Source of the DNA: Streptomyces poonensis
Lineage (GTDB): Bacteria > Actinomycetota > Actinomycetes > Streptomycetales > Streptomycetaceae
Length of the DNA: 64,000 nt
Reading direction: 5' to 3'
Assembly (NCBI RefSeq): GCF_014650915.1
Contig: NZ_BMVW01000001.1
Coordinates: forward strand, 434,001-498,000
Shown here: in pieces, positions 1 through 11,155 of the stretch
Position numbering within the stretch: the first letter of the stretch is position 1
How the letters are laid out: each line of letters opens with the position of its first letter
Translations under genes and position numbers: made by a program
Notes under the pieces: generated by a model
Seen by the model: the letters and a program-made list of their open reading frames with translations, nothing else
Told to the model about the DNA's origin: nothing
Database searches by the model: none

Positions 1-367
1 CGCGTACGAGACCGGTGAAGCGGGCGAGCGTGTCCGCGCCCGTGAGCAGGGGTTCGCCGCCGTGCAGGACCAGGGAGAGTGCCATGAGGCCGTGCACGCG
101 CGCGTGCTCGGCGATGCGGGTCGCGGTGCGGTCCAGGACGGCGGGCGGCGCGGCGGTGGGGCGGGTGCGCCAGGAGTGGTCGGGGCCCTCGTAGAGGTAG
201 CAGTAGCGGCAGGCGAGGTTGCAGCGGCCGTGGACTTTCACGATGAACTGCCGGAAGGGCACGGGGTGCGCGGACCGGGCGGCGCCCGCGGCCGTGCGCG
301 GTGGACGGGGTGCGGTGCTTCCCGACACTCCGGAACCCCCATGCTGTACGGCCCGCGTATATGCCAT
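1..367 (-). CDS. fxsB: FxsB-type radical SAM/SPASM enzyme, 5' part only
   Basis: The first 122 codons of a radical SAM maturase; the rest lies beyond the left edge. The ATG at 367 gives a low-complexity leader of about 35 residues. It is followed by VKVHGRCNLACRYCYLYEG, where C49, C53 and C56 form the CxxxCxxC that binds the [4Fe-4S] cluster of radical SAM enzymes. LHGGEPLL further on is the GGE motif that contacts S-adenosylmethionine. The text matches the FxsB family, which acts on FxSxx-COOH (FxsA) peptides and belongs to the radical SAM peptide maturases that form cyclophane-type crosslinks. The preceding gene encodes that substrate. The SPASM part cannot be seen. The family call is firm; the chemistry is inferred from the family. 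Confidence 0.85.
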   Translation of the reverse strand, partial: MAYTRAVQHGGSGVSGSTAPRPPRTAAGAARSAHPVPFRQFIVKVHGRCNLACRYCYLYEGPDHSWRTRPTAAPPAVLDRTATRIAEHARVHGLMALSLVLHGGEPLLTGADTLARFTGLVR

Positions 368-513
368 GGCGACTTGCCCGTCCGGGCCATTCCCTGATCG
401 GGGACCGGCAAACACCGGACTTCCGCGCTGACCGATTCGACCATGTCTCCGGCCGGAAGTGAGCCGTCCCGTGTGCCGTCCCGTGTGCCGTCCGATGACC
501 GGAACGGGGATTC

Positions 514-813
514 TCACAGGGAGTTGTTGAACCCCCAGAGCACCTCGCTCGGCCGGGCCGCCCGCTCCCTCAGCTCCTCGATCAGCTCCCGCAGCACCGG
601 GTGCTGCACCGTCCGCAGTTCCGCCAGGTCCAGTTCCAGCAGGTCCGGCAGCGGCTGCTCGGGCCGGGTGGAGGGAATGTCCCGGTCGCAGGACGGCGTG
701 ACCGGTCGCTGTTCCGGTCTCGGTGTCTGTTCCGCTTCCCCGGGCCCCGGCGCCCCGTCCGCCACGTCCATCAGCCGCCCTCTCTCCTCGTCCTCCTCGG
801 CACCCCGTCGCAT
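514..813 (-). CDS. fxsA: FxsA-like FxSxx-COOH precursor peptide with variant tail
   Basis: A short acidic protein of 99 residues, or 85 if translation starts at the ATG at 771, which has a purine-rich GAGAGAGGG upstream. It begins 8 bases after the stop of the large vWA/TPR gene and precedes fxsB, so the three are probably cotranscribed. The body is helical and Leu/Glu-rich (PDLLELDLAELRTVQHPVL), which is typical of FxsA. It ends WGFNNSL. The family is named for a C-terminal F-x-S-x-x; here the residue three from the end is Asn, and Ser is one place later. I checked the five codons base by base (TTC AAC AAC TCC CTG). Presumed role: substrate of FxsB and the mature signalling or effector peptide of the cassette. 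Confidence 0.75.
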   Translation of the reverse strand: MRRGAEEDEERGRLMDVADGAPGPGEAEQTPRPEQRPVTPSCDRDIPSTRPEQPLPDLLELDLAELRTVQHPVLRELIEELRERAARPSEVLWGFNNSL

Positions 814-821
814 GCCGCCGT

Positions 822-3800
822 TCACTCCAGTTCCGCCAGCCGCTGTGCCGTCTGCCGCGCCGTGGGCTCGCCCGTGCCCACGGTGCCGTCCGGCAGCCGG
901 GACCACTCCGCCCGGGCGGACCGGTAGGCCTCGCGGGCGGCGCGCGGACGGGCGGCCGCCTCGTAGGACATACCCCGCCAGTGGTGGGCCTGAGCACCCA
1001 GTTCCACGGCCTCCTGGCGGCGGCGGTCGGTCTCGGCCGTCTCCTCCGCCTCCCGGGCCGACTCGGCGGCGTGGCGGAACGCGTCGACCGCCTCGTCCAG
1101 GCGCGCGGGCCGGCCGAGGCTCAAGTACGCCTCGAAGTGCGCCTGGCCGAGCTCCAGCCAGCAGCGCGCGGCGAGCAGCGGGTCGTCGGCGTCGGCCGCC
1201 GCGAGGCCGAAGAGGTACTCGGCCTCGCGCAGGTCCACGCGGTCGCCCCGCGCGCGGTACCGCAGCATCAGCGCCCGCCCGAGCAGCAGCAGCCGGTGGG
1301 CGAGCCGGGAGCCGCCCGCCGGTGTCTCGGTACGGCAGTCCCGCAGGACACGGATCGCCCGGGACAGGGGCTCATGGGCCCGCGCCCCGGTCTCCAGCGC
1401 CGCCGCGCGCAGCAGCACCTCGCCCCACTCGGCGAGCACATCGGCGTGGGCGGGGGCGTCCCGGGGCATCCGGTGGGCCGCCTCCTCGAAGCGGCCGGCG
1501 GCGTCCCGCAGTTCGCGCGGATCACCCGACTCGGCGTACCGCGCGACGTGGACGCGCCCGGCGCGTACCAGCAGCGAGGCGCGCGGCCCCTGCTCGCGGG
1601 TGAGGGACAGTCCCTCCTCGACACGGGCGGCGGCCTCGTCCAGGGAGCCGCCGGCCCCCAGCAGCGCGTCGGCCAGTTCGAGGAGGACGCGGACGCGTTC
1701 CCTCGGTGCCTGCGCCGGAGCGGTCGGGGTGGCCGGTCCCGCTGCGGCCGGCGCGGTCGTCGGGGCGGCCGGGCCCGGTACGTCGTCCGGTACGCCGTCC
1801 GGGCGGCTCTCCAGCGCCGTGCGCAGCGACCGGGCGGCCTGTTCCGCGTACAGCCGGGCCTGTTCCGGGTCGGCCGTGGCGCCGGACAGGCGCAGCAGGA
1901 CCCGGCCGTGGGCGAGCGGCAGTTCGGGCGGGCGTCCGCCCTGGTCGGGCCAGGCGTCCGCGAACGCCTCCAGCATGCCGACGGCGCCCTGGAGCAGCGC
2001 GCTGTCCCCGCCGAGGCGCCACTGCGTCTCCAGCGCGCACACCCGCTCCAGACTGAGCCCCAGCGCCTCGTCGTCGTCCAGGTCGGGCGCGGCGCAGGCC
2101 ACGGCGTACTCCCGGTCGGCACGGCGCAGCAGGTCGAGAGCGCCCCTGCGGTCGCCGTGGCGCCTGCGGTCGGTGGCGGCGGCGCGCAGCACGCGCGCGA
2201 GAACGGCCCGTTCGCGCACGGCGCCGGGGTGCGCGACCGCGCGTTCGGCCGCCGTCTCCGCCTCGCGCAGCAGTTCGGCGCCGCCCTGCACCTCCCACAG
2301 CCGCAGCAGGCAGTGGGCGTACTCGGCCCACAGCTCCGCGTCCCGCTGTTCGGGCCGCAGATGCTCGGTGGCCCCGCGCAGGAACTGCACCGCGTCGATC
2401 AGGTCCTGCACCATGCCCTCGTGGCCGAACCGGGCGACCAGGTCACGCGCGCGGGTCACCGCCGGGTGCGTCGGGCGCTCCTCGGCCGGGTCCGTGCGTT
2501 CGCGGCTGCCGTACAGCGCGAGGTGCTCCGGCAGCGGCATGAACCGCTCCAGCACCCGCGCGGCCACCTCGGCGAACGGCTGCGGGACGGGAGCGGGGCC
2601 GCCACCGATCCCGGCCATGGCGTTCATGCCGTTCATGCCGTTCATCGCGTTGAAGCCGGTGACCTCGTCGGCGGCGGTGCCGCCGCTGTCCATGGAGGTC
2701 CCGTCCCCGCCGGGGAGCTCGTCCTCCGCTCCGCCGGGCAGCCCGGTCCCCGGCGTGTACGGGCGCCCCGAGCCGCTGTCGCCGAGCTGGGCGAGGGCGA
2801 GGGCCGGGAAGTTGGGCCCGCCCTTGCCGAAGCGCTGCTCGATGTACTCCGAGCAGTGCTTGAGCACGAGCATGGCCTCGTCCCGGCCGAGCGGCGAGAG
2901 CAGCGCCTCCTGCACGCCGGGCGCGAACTCGTACCACTGGCCGCCGTCCGTCCCGTGGTCCTCGCCCGCGCGCGTGAGCAGTCCGCTGAGCAGCACCTCG
3001 GCGAGCTCGGACGGCCCGGAGCCGGGCAGCATGGTCCGCTGCACCAGCTGCATCACCGGCAGGCACAGCGGGGCCGCCGCCAGATAGACGGCCAGGCGGC
3101 CCGCGGCCGGGGAGGCGGTGCGGCGGAACCGGCTGACGAGTGCCGGCGCGGACGGGCGGGGCCCGGGGCGGGCCGCCGGGGCGGGCGGCTGGTCCGCGCG
3201 CACCCAGCCGACCGCGCCGGACACAGGGCCAGCGCCGGCTCCGGACAGCAGCCGCGCCCAGGATCCGAGCGCCACCGGCTCGGGCGGCAGCACGGGCACG
3301 GGGAGCGCTCCCGTACGGGCGTCGGACGTCCCCCCGGCCGCCGGGCGGACCCGGAGCGAGGCCGCTCCGCCCAGCGCCTCGCCGCGGGTCAGCTCGCCGT
3401 ACACGACCGGCAGCCGGGTGCGGTTCCACATGCGCTGCGGCAGCGGCTGGAGGACGGCGGCGGGGGCCTGCCGGGCCAGCTGGTGGAGCAGCCGGTGGGC
3501 CCGGCCGCTGTGCCAGAGGGGGCCCGCGCAGTCGCTGACGAGGAGGGTGATCCGGCGTCCGGTGGGGTCGCTCAGCCGGTCCGCGGAGTGCAGCGGCGCC
3601 ACCTGCGCCTCCGGGCTGCGGCTGACGGCCGGCGCGCCGTCCGGGCCCTGGTGGAGATGGCTGACCTGAATGTCCCAGAAGGCGCCCAACCGGGCGAAGA
3701 CCTGCTCCAGTTCGACGAACATCCGGTCCCACACGCGCATCGACGACGAGGCGTCCATGACCAGCTGGAGCCGGGCGTCGGCCCGGGTCACGGCGCGGTG

Positions 3801-4460
3801 CACCGGCATGATCAGCCCGCCCGCCTGCGCGCTCAGCTCGGCTGTCGCGGTCTCGTCGAGCACCGACCGCAGGGGCGGCGCCGCGCTCCGGTACCCCTGC
3901 AACGGCCGCAGGGCGCGCTGGAGTTCCAGCGGCGCGGGGAAGGCGGGCGCCGCGGGCACCCCGACCGGCAGCACCGTCGCCCGGCCCGGTCCGCCGACCC
4001 GCGGCGTGCCGTGCTGAGGCACCGCGTACAGGGCCACACGCCGGTCCTCCCCCTCCTCGTACGGCTGGGGTTCCGGCCGTACGGGCGGGGCGGGGGCCGG
4101 TGCGGTGCCGGGCGCCGCGGGAATCGGTGCCTGCCGTCCGACATCGCTCGGCCGTACGCCGGGACGGGTCGGCCGGAACGGTTCTTCGGCACCGCCCGCG
4201 GGCCGCGCCCAGCGGGCGAGCCACAGGGCGTCGCAGAGCTCCTCGGCGCCGGGGTCGAGCCCGATCTCCCGCAGCCGGACGACGAGTTCGGCGATCGGGT
4301 CGGTGCTCCGGCCGGTGACGTCGCCGGTGCTCCGGTGGCTGATGTCGTCGGTGACCGGGTCGTGGGCGTTCCCGGGCGGCACGGGGCGCCGGGCGCCGGG
4401 GCCCGTGCCCGGTGCTCCGTCCTCGCCGCCCGGACCGTGGCGCGCCGCTGCGCCGGGCAT
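822..4460 (-). CDS. SAV_2336-type vWA and TPR protein of a VMAP/Fxs conflict system
   Basis: A 1212-residue cytoplasmic protein. Residues 50-90 form a small helical N-terminal module, followed by a Pro-rich linker and then a von Willebrand A-like domain. The MIDAS is D236-x-S238-x-S240 in QLVMDASSSM, with a later LLVSDCAGP strand supplying the acidic site. A helical middle contains a Met/Asn/Gly-rich stretch (repeats of MNGMN near residue 610). The C-terminal third is a long run of TPR-like helical pairs (AEYAHCLLRLW, AAESAREAEETAE). vWA proteins work with MoxR ATPases, and the MoxR gene ends 7 bases upstream. NCBI families link SAV_2336-like TPR proteins with FxsA/FxsB. Inferred role: scaffold and sensor that couples ATPase action to the protease and the peptide. 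Confidence 0.75.
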   Translation of the reverse strand: MPGAAARHGPGGEDGAPGTGPGARRPVPPGNAHDPVTDDISHRSTGDVTGRSTDPIAELVVRLREIGLDPGAEELCDALWLARWARPAGGAEEPFRPTRPGVRPSDVGRQAPIPAAPGTAPAPAPPVRPEPQPYEEGEDRRVALYAVPQHGTPRVGGPGRATVLPVGVPAAPAFPAPLELQRALRPLQGYRSAAPPLRSVLDETATAELSAQAGGLIMPVHRAVTRADARLQLVMDASSSMRVWDRMFVELEQVFARLGAFWDIQVSHLHQGPDGAPAVSRSPEAQVAPLHSADRLSDPTGRRITLLVSDCAGPLWHSGRAHRLLHQLARQAPAAVLQPLPQRMWNRTRLPVVYGELTRGEALGGAASLRVRPAAGGTSDARTGALPVPVLPPEPVALGSWARLLSGAGAGPVSGAVGWVRADQPPAPAARPGPRPSAPALVSRFRRTASPAAGRLAVYLAAAPLCLPVMQLVQRTMLPGSGPSELAEVLLSGLLTRAGEDHGTDGGQWYEFAPGVQEALLSPLGRDEAMLVLKHCSEYIEQRFGKGGPNFPALALAQLGDSGSGRPYTPGTGLPGGAEDELPGGDGTSMDSGGTAADEVTGFNAMNGMNGMNAMAGIGGGPAPVPQPFAEVAARVLERFMPLPEHLALYGSRERTDPAEERPTHPAVTRARDLVARFGHEGMVQDLIDAVQFLRGATEHLRPEQRDAELWAEYAHCLLRLWEVQGGAELLREAETAAERAVAHPGAVRERAVLARVLRAAATDRRRHGDRRGALDLLRRADREYAVACAAPDLDDDEALGLSLERVCALETQWRLGGDSALLQGAVGMLEAFADAWPDQGGRPPELPLAHGRVLLRLSGATADPEQARLYAEQAARSLRTALESRPDGVPDDVPGPAAPTTAPAAAGPATPTAPAQAPRERVRVLLELADALLGAGGSLDEAAARVEEGLSLTREQGPRASLLVRAGRVHVARYAESGDPRELRDAAGRFEEAAHRMPRDAPAHADVLAEWGEVLLRAAALETGARAHEPLSRAIRVLRDCRTETPAGGSRLAHRLLLLGRALMLRYRARGDRVDLREAEYLFGLAAADADDPLLAARCWLELGQAHFEAYLSLGRPARLDEAVDAFRHAAESAREAEETAETDRRRQEAVELGAQAHHWRGMSYEAAARPRAAREAYRSARAEWSRLPDGTVGTGEPTARQTAQRLAELE

Positions 4461-4467
4461 CAGCGCG

Positions 4468-5493
4468 TCACCTCGGGCGGTCCAGTCGCTGGATGAGCAG
4501 ATCGGCGAGGCGGTCGCGGCTGGTCGGTGCGGCCGCGGCCGTGAGGTGGATCGCGTTCAGCAGCTGGTCGGCGGCGAGCAGTTCGCTGCGGGAGCGCTCG
4601 AGGAAGTGGGTGATCAGATCGTCGCCCGCGCGCGCGGCCTCGTCGCCGAGGTGGGCGCGTACGAAGGTGGCGAGCCGTTTGTGGTCGGGCCGGCCGAGCT
4701 CCAGATGGATGCAGCGGCGCATCAGCGGGGCGGGGAAGTCGCGTTCGCCGTTGCTGGTGAGGACCACGAAGGGGAAGGCGCGGCAGCGCACCCGGCCGTC
4801 GCGGACCCGGACCTTGGTGCCGTCGGCGGTGAGCACCTCGGCCTCGCCGTCGGGCAGCCGGTCGGCGATCCGCTCCAGTTCGGGGATCGGGAACTCGCCC
4901 TCCTCCAGCACGTTCAGCAGGTCGTTGGGCAGGTCGATGTCGCTCTTGTCCAGCTCGTCGATGAGCAGCACGCGCGGTGTGTCGGAGGGCAGCAGCGCGG
5001 TGCCGAGGGGCCCGAGCCGGATGTAGCTGCCGATGCCCTCGACGGCACCGGGGCTGCCGGCCGCGGATCCGAACCCTCCCTGCGCGGCGATCTGCACGTC
5101 CTGGAGCCGGGCGATGGCGTCGTAGTGGTAGAGCCCGTCCTGCAGCGTGGAGCGGCTGACGATGGACCAGCGCAGGACGTTGCCCAGACCCAGCTCGTAC
5201 GCGACGGAGTGGGCCAGCGTGCTCTTGCCGGTGCCGGGTCCGCCGGTGACCAGGAGCGGGCGGCGCAGATAGAGCGCCGCGTTGATCATTTCCAGTTCCT
5301 CGGCGCCCGGCCGGTGCAGCTCCGCGAGGTGCCGGTAGGCGCCCAGCCTGCGGTCCTCGGAGCCGTCCGTGCCGGGTCCGCCGCGCTCCCGGCCGGTGAA
5401 GTCCCGCCAGGGCGGGGGCGCGGGGAGCCGGTCGATGCCGTCGTGGGGTTCCCCGGCGCCTCGGTAGATGAGCCACTCGCTGGATTCGGTCAT
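4468..5493 (-). CDS. MoxR-like AAA+ ATPase
   Basis: A 341-residue ATPase. The start at 5493 (MTESSEWL) has GAGGA upstream and is preferred to an ATG 54 bases earlier. Walker A GGPGTGKS lies at about residues 84-91 and Walker B LLIDELD at 176-182. A sensor-1-like segment follows (FVVLTSNGERDFP), then MRRCIHLEL, as in MoxR/dynein-related AAA+ proteins. MoxR ATPases act as chaperones that remodel partners carrying vWA domains, and the vWA gene is immediately downstream. It sits between the trypsin-VMAP gene and the vWA gene, which is the diagnostic trio of vWA-MoxR-VMAP systems. The other possibility is a housekeeping MoxR chaperone, which the neighbours argue against. Confidence 0.85.
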   Translation of the reverse strand: MTESSEWLIYRGAGEPHDGIDRLPAPPPWRDFTGRERGGPGTDGSEDRRLGAYRHLAELHRPGAEELEMINAALYLRRPLLVTGGPGTGKSTLAHSVAYELGLGNVLRWSIVSRSTLQDGLYHYDAIARLQDVQIAAQGGFGSAAGSPGAVEGIGSYIRLGPLGTALLPSDTPRVLLIDELDKSDIDLPNDLLNVLEEGEFPIPELERIADRLPDGEAEVLTADGTKVRVRDGRVRCRAFPFVVLTSNGERDFPAPLMRRCIHLELGRPDHKRLATFVRAHLGDEAARAGDDLITHFLERSRSELLAADQLLNAIHLTAAAAPTSRDRLADLLIQRLDRPR

Positions 5494-5604
5494 GGTCCGG
5501 TCCTCGTCGTCACTCGTCCGCCAGGGCAGCCGTCGAACGTGCATCACCGTATCGACCCTCGGAGGGCCTGGTAAGTACGCGGAGAGCCGCGCGGTCCGGC
5601 CGGT

Positions 5605-7985
<2,381 letters not shown>

Positions 7986-7989
<4 letters not shown>

Positions 7990-8732
7990 GCCGCGCTCCC
8001 GGCGGCCGGGTCACCGACCCCGTCGTGCGCCGACGCGCCGGGCGACGCACCCCCGTGCACCGTGCCCGGACGCGGACGGTCGGCGCCGGAGTGGCCGGGG
8101 CCGCTGGGTCCACCGGGGCCGCCGGGGCCGCCGGGGCCGCTGAGCGGCATGGGCGCGGGCGGGCGCGCGGGTATGGGCTCAGGCACCGCGCCCGAAGATG
8201 CGGGCCCCCTCGAACGCGCCACGCCCGGAGACCCGGTCCCCCTCGAAGGCCCCGCGCCCGGAGACACACCGTCGCCCCCGGGCGACATGCCCGTGCGCGC
8301 GGCATCCGGAGAGCTGTCACCGCTCGAGGGCGTCCCCGCGCCCGAGGGCGCGCCATCACCGCCGGCGGGGTCCGGCGGACCACCGTCCGGACCGCCGTTC
8401 CAGGTCAGCGTGACCTTGATGCCGCCCTTGGCCTCGCCGTCGGCGAGCAGTCCGACGACCTTGCCCGCCCTCGCCGTCAGCTCGATCCCGAACTCGACGC
8501 TGACCTCGTCCGGCCGTACCGCGCGCAGCGGCACGGCCAGTGAGCGCGCGACGCTGGTGACGACCGACTGGAGGCTCTCGACGTGCGCCTCCACCCGGTC
8601 GGCGAAGCCGACATCCGTGTACGACAGCTCCCCGGGCGGCACGGCCAGCTCCCCGGCGCCCGAGATCCGGGCCCACACCGGCGTTCCGTCCGGCATCAGT
8701 ATCCGCGCGATACGCGTCTCTTCGTCCCCCAT
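7986..8732 (-). CDS. Trypsin-co-occurring domain protein (CU044_2847 type)
   Basis: A 248-residue protein starting at the ATG at 8732, which is preceded by GGGGGAGG; upstream in-frame ATGs lack such a site. Residues 1-110 form a compact domain beginning MGDEETRIARILMPDG and running through GEAKGGIKVTLTW. This matches the small domain found next to trypsin genes in actinobacteria (CU044_2847 family, also called trypsin-co-occurring domain). The remaining 130 residues are a disordered Gly/Pro/Ser-rich tail. It is the first gene of the cassette and overlaps the protease start by 4 bases. The role is unknown; a regulator or inhibitor of the neighbouring protease is the obvious guess. About 220 bases separate it from the divergent 59-residue gene, so the cassette promoter should lie there. 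Confidence 0.7.
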
Positions 8733-8954
8733 GGCCTCCCCCGTTCCTGCGCTCCCGCGACCCGCGGACCCGTCCCGCGGACCGGCGGCGCGGCGGCCGC
8801 CGCACGGGGCCACTCGGGTGCCCCGCCGTGCGGCCTATCCTTTTCCTTGGCCTTTCCCACGGGAGGTCCACGCCCCTTCTTCCCGTCCCGTGCGGGAAGA
8901 GTTCTTCCCTCACGGGAGGATCCCCACCCTTCACCGACCGACGGAGCACCACCC

Positions 8955-9134
8955 ATGTACTTCACCGACCGCGGCATCGAGGAACTGGAGAAGCGGCGCG
9001 GCGAGGAAGAGGTCACCTTCGAGTGGCTCGCCGAGCAGCTGCGGACGTTCGTCGACCTGAACCCCGACTTCGAGGTACCGGTGGAGCGCCTGGCGACCTG
9101 GCTGGCACGGCTGGACGACGAGGACGACGAGTAG
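8955..9134 (+). CDS. Small conserved acidic protein (DUF6104-like)
   Basis: A 59-residue protein that starts MYFTDRGIEELEKRRGEEE and ends in an acidic DDEDDE tail. It has no membrane segment, cysteine pair or known motif. The text matches a small protein conserved in Streptomyces (DUF6104 by memory). It is divergent from the conflict cassette. The following 80 bases contain repeated CACCCGGCC units with no gene. Function unknown. Confidence 0.7.
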   Translation: MYFTDRGIEELEKRRGEEEVTFEWLAEQLRTFVDLNPDFEVPVERLATWLARLDDEDDE

Positions 9135-9215
9135 ACGGCACCGGCCGAGTGGGCGGCACCCGGCCGGTGGGCGACACCCGGCCAGCAGGCAGCACCCGGC
9201 CAGTAGGCGGCACCC

Positions 9216-10070
9216 TCAGTCCACGGCGCCGCGCGTCCGGTCGTACGCCAGGCCGAGCGCACCGTGGGCGAGCAGCAGGGCCCCCGCGACGGTCCAGCCG
9301 GCGCTCCCGCGGCGTACGCCCCAGGCCGTGAGCGGCAGACCGGCCGCGAGCTGGGCGGCGGCCAGCGCTCGCGCCTGCGGGCCTCCCGTCGTGGGTGGCC
9401 AGGGACCCGGCCGGGTCCGCTCGACGTCGCCCGGTTCGGCACGGACCGCCCCCTGCCGGTCCGGCCACTCGATCTGCCGGACGTCGGATCGGGCGAGGAC
9501 GGCCTCGCGGAGGCGGCCGGCCGGTTCGCCGGGGGCGAGTCCGGCGGGAAGGGAGACTCCCGCGCGCGTGAGGACGGCGAGCAGCCCCAGGACACGGGTC
9601 CGGCCGTCGGCCTCGGAGTCGGATCTCGTGAGGGACTCCAAGGACTGCACGTCGAGAACCGGATCGAGACCCAGGCGGGCGGCGAAGGTCTCCATCGTCC
9701 CGTCCTCGCCGACCGGTGTGCCGTCCGCCAGCCACCCGTAGCCCACGGTACGGCGGAGGCCCGAGGCGAGGACGCAGCCGCAGCGGCCGGCGTCCCACCA
9801 CAGCGCGAGCACGGGCGAGGGGGCTCCGGCGAAGAGGGCCTCGGCCCAGCCGCTGACGACGCGGTCGACGGGTTCGTCACCGTACGACCAGGGCCTGCCC
9901 TCCGGGACGAGCACGGTCCACTCGGGACCGGCCGAGGTGAGCAGCACCTCCTCGCGGAGCAGTCGCGCCGCGAGGACGGCGGAGCCGACCGCCGCCCGGC
10001 AGAGCAGGAGCGCCCCTGGGGCGGGGCCGCCCTGTGCACGCGTACTTCCCAGCGGGCCTTCCGTAACCAT
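9216..10070 (-). CDS. Hypothetical protein with C-terminal membrane segment
   Basis: A 284-residue protein that I do not recognise. The N-terminal 130 residues are soluble and Trp-rich (WTVLVPEGRPWSYGDEPVDRVV, WWDAGRCGCVLASG). A helical region follows, then near the C terminus a hydrophobic stretch (WTVAGALLLAHGALGLAY) that could be one membrane helix. The promoter of the divergent DUF4097-PadR operon lies about 60 bases upstream of its start. Codon use is like that of its neighbours, so it is probably a real native gene. No function is proposed. Confidence 0.6.
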   Translation of the reverse strand: MVTEGPLGSTRAQGGPAPGALLLCRAAVGSAVLAARLLREEVLLTSAGPEWTVLVPEGRPWSYGDEPVDRVVSGWAEALFAGAPSPVLALWWDAGRCGCVLASGLRRTVGYGWLADGTPVGEDGTMETFAARLGLDPVLDVQSLESLTRSDSEADGRTRVLGLLAVLTRAGVSLPAGLAPGEPAGRLREAVLARSDVRQIEWPDRQGAVRAEPGDVERTRPGPWPPTTGGPQARALAAAQLAAGLPLTAWGVRRGSAGWTVAGALLLAHGALGLAYDRTRGAVD

Positions 10071-10129
10071 GACCCCACGCTAGGCCGATTCGGCCGCATC
10101 CCTCCCCGCGAGATCGCCGAACGAGTGTC

Positions 10130-10178
10130 TTGACTTCCCGCGACCGAGATATATCGTGAATAGCGCAGAACGCGATAT
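10130..10178 (+). promoter_or_regulatory. Promoter and inverted-repeat operator of the DUF4097-padR operon
   Basis: TTGACT at 10130-10135 and TATCGT at 10152-10157, 16 bases apart, look like a vegetative promoter. ATATCG (10151-10156) and CGATAT (10173-10178) form an inverted repeat overlapping the -10 element. PadR repressors bind such AT-rich dyads, so this is a good candidate operator for the padR gene two positions downstream. Confidence 0.5.
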
Positions 10179-10254
10179 GACGCGTCGCGTCGGCGACATG
10201 GGCCGCGGGCTTCCCGTCGCCTCGCCGTCCTGCCCCACCGAGGAGGTCAGCACC

Positions 10255-11154
10255 ATGTCCGAGTGGTCCGTCACCGAGCCGCGGAAGTTCACGTTCGACG
10301 ACCCCGTGACGACACTCCGTGTGCGCATCGTCAATGGAACGGTGAATGTGGTGGGTACCGACGAGGGTTCCGCCCGCCTGGAGGTGTCCCACCTGGAGGG
10401 CCCACCGCTGACGGTGACGCACGAGGACGGCACGCTGACCGTGGCGTACGACGACCTCCCCTGGAAGGGCTTCCTGAAGTGGCTCGACCGCAAGGGCTGG
10501 CGCCGCAGTGCGGTGGTCTCGCTGGCCGTCCCGGCCCGTACCCGCGTCGAGCTGGGCGTGATCGGCGCCACCGCCGTCGTCTCCGGGACCGACGGGCACA
10601 CGGAGATCAAGGGCATCTCCGGTGACACGACCCTGATGGGCCTGACCGGCCCGGTCCGCGCGACGACGGCCGCGGGCAATGTGGAGGTCCAGGCCGTCAC
10701 CGGCGACCTGCGGCTGAGCTCCGTCTCCGGTGATCTGACCGTCATCGAAGGGGCCTGCCCGACCGTGAAGGCCGAGTCGGTGAGCGGTGCGATCGTCCTC
10801 GACCTCGACCCATCGGGCCACCCGACGGACATCGGCCTCACGAGCGTCTCCGGCGAGATCGCCATCCGGCTCCCCCACCCCGCGGACGCCCAGGTCGAGG
10901 CCAACACGGCGAGCGGCACGATCTCCAACGCCTTCGACGACCTCCGGGTCCACGGCTCCTGGGGTGCCCACAAGGTCACCGGCCGCCTGGGCGCCGGCAG
11001 GGGCCGCCTGAAGGCCACGACCGTCTCCGGCTCGATCGCCCTCCTGCGCAGGCCGCCCGCGGAGGACGAGCCGTGGGACGCGGCACCGGAGACCCCGCCC
11101 ACCCGGCCCGGTGACGCCGCGCCCGAAGCCCCGACCGACAAGAAGGTGCTCTGA
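10255..11154 (+). CDS. DUF4097-type beta-repeat protein
   Basis: A 299-residue protein starting at the ATG at 10255, with GAGGAGG upstream. Residues 15-280 are successive short beta strands with recurring V-x-G-x-hydrophobic units (TEIKGISGDTTLMGLTG, DLRLSSVSGDLTVIEG, GLTSVSGEIAIRLP), the right-handed beta-helix pattern of the DUF4097/adhesin-like family. It has no signal peptide or membrane segment. The stop is one base from the padR start, so the two form an operon; such pairs are common in actinobacteria and are linked to envelope-stress or PadR-controlled modules. Biochemical function unknown. Confidence 0.8.
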   Translation: MSEWSVTEPRKFTFDDPVTTLRVRIVNGTVNVVGTDEGSARLEVSHLEGPPLTVTHEDGTLTVAYDDLPWKGFLKWLDRKGWRRSAVVSLAVPARTRVELGVIGATAVVSGTDGHTEIKGISGDTTLMGLTGPVRATTAAGNVEVQAVTGDLRLSSVSGDLTVIEGACPTVKAESVSGAIVLDLDPSGHPTDIGLTSVSGEIAIRLPHPADAQVEANTASGTISNAFDDLRVHGSWGAHKVTGRLGAGRGRLKATTVSGSIALLRRPPAEDEPWDAAPETPPTRPGDAAPEAPTDKKVL

Positions 11155-11155
11155 C

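Noticed and set aside
723..4496. A 1257-residue plus-strand open frame across the vWA/TPR gene
   Set aside because: Its text is Arg/Gly/Pro/Ala-rich and without domains. It is the antisense shadow of the minus-strand gene with the MIDAS and TPR motifs.
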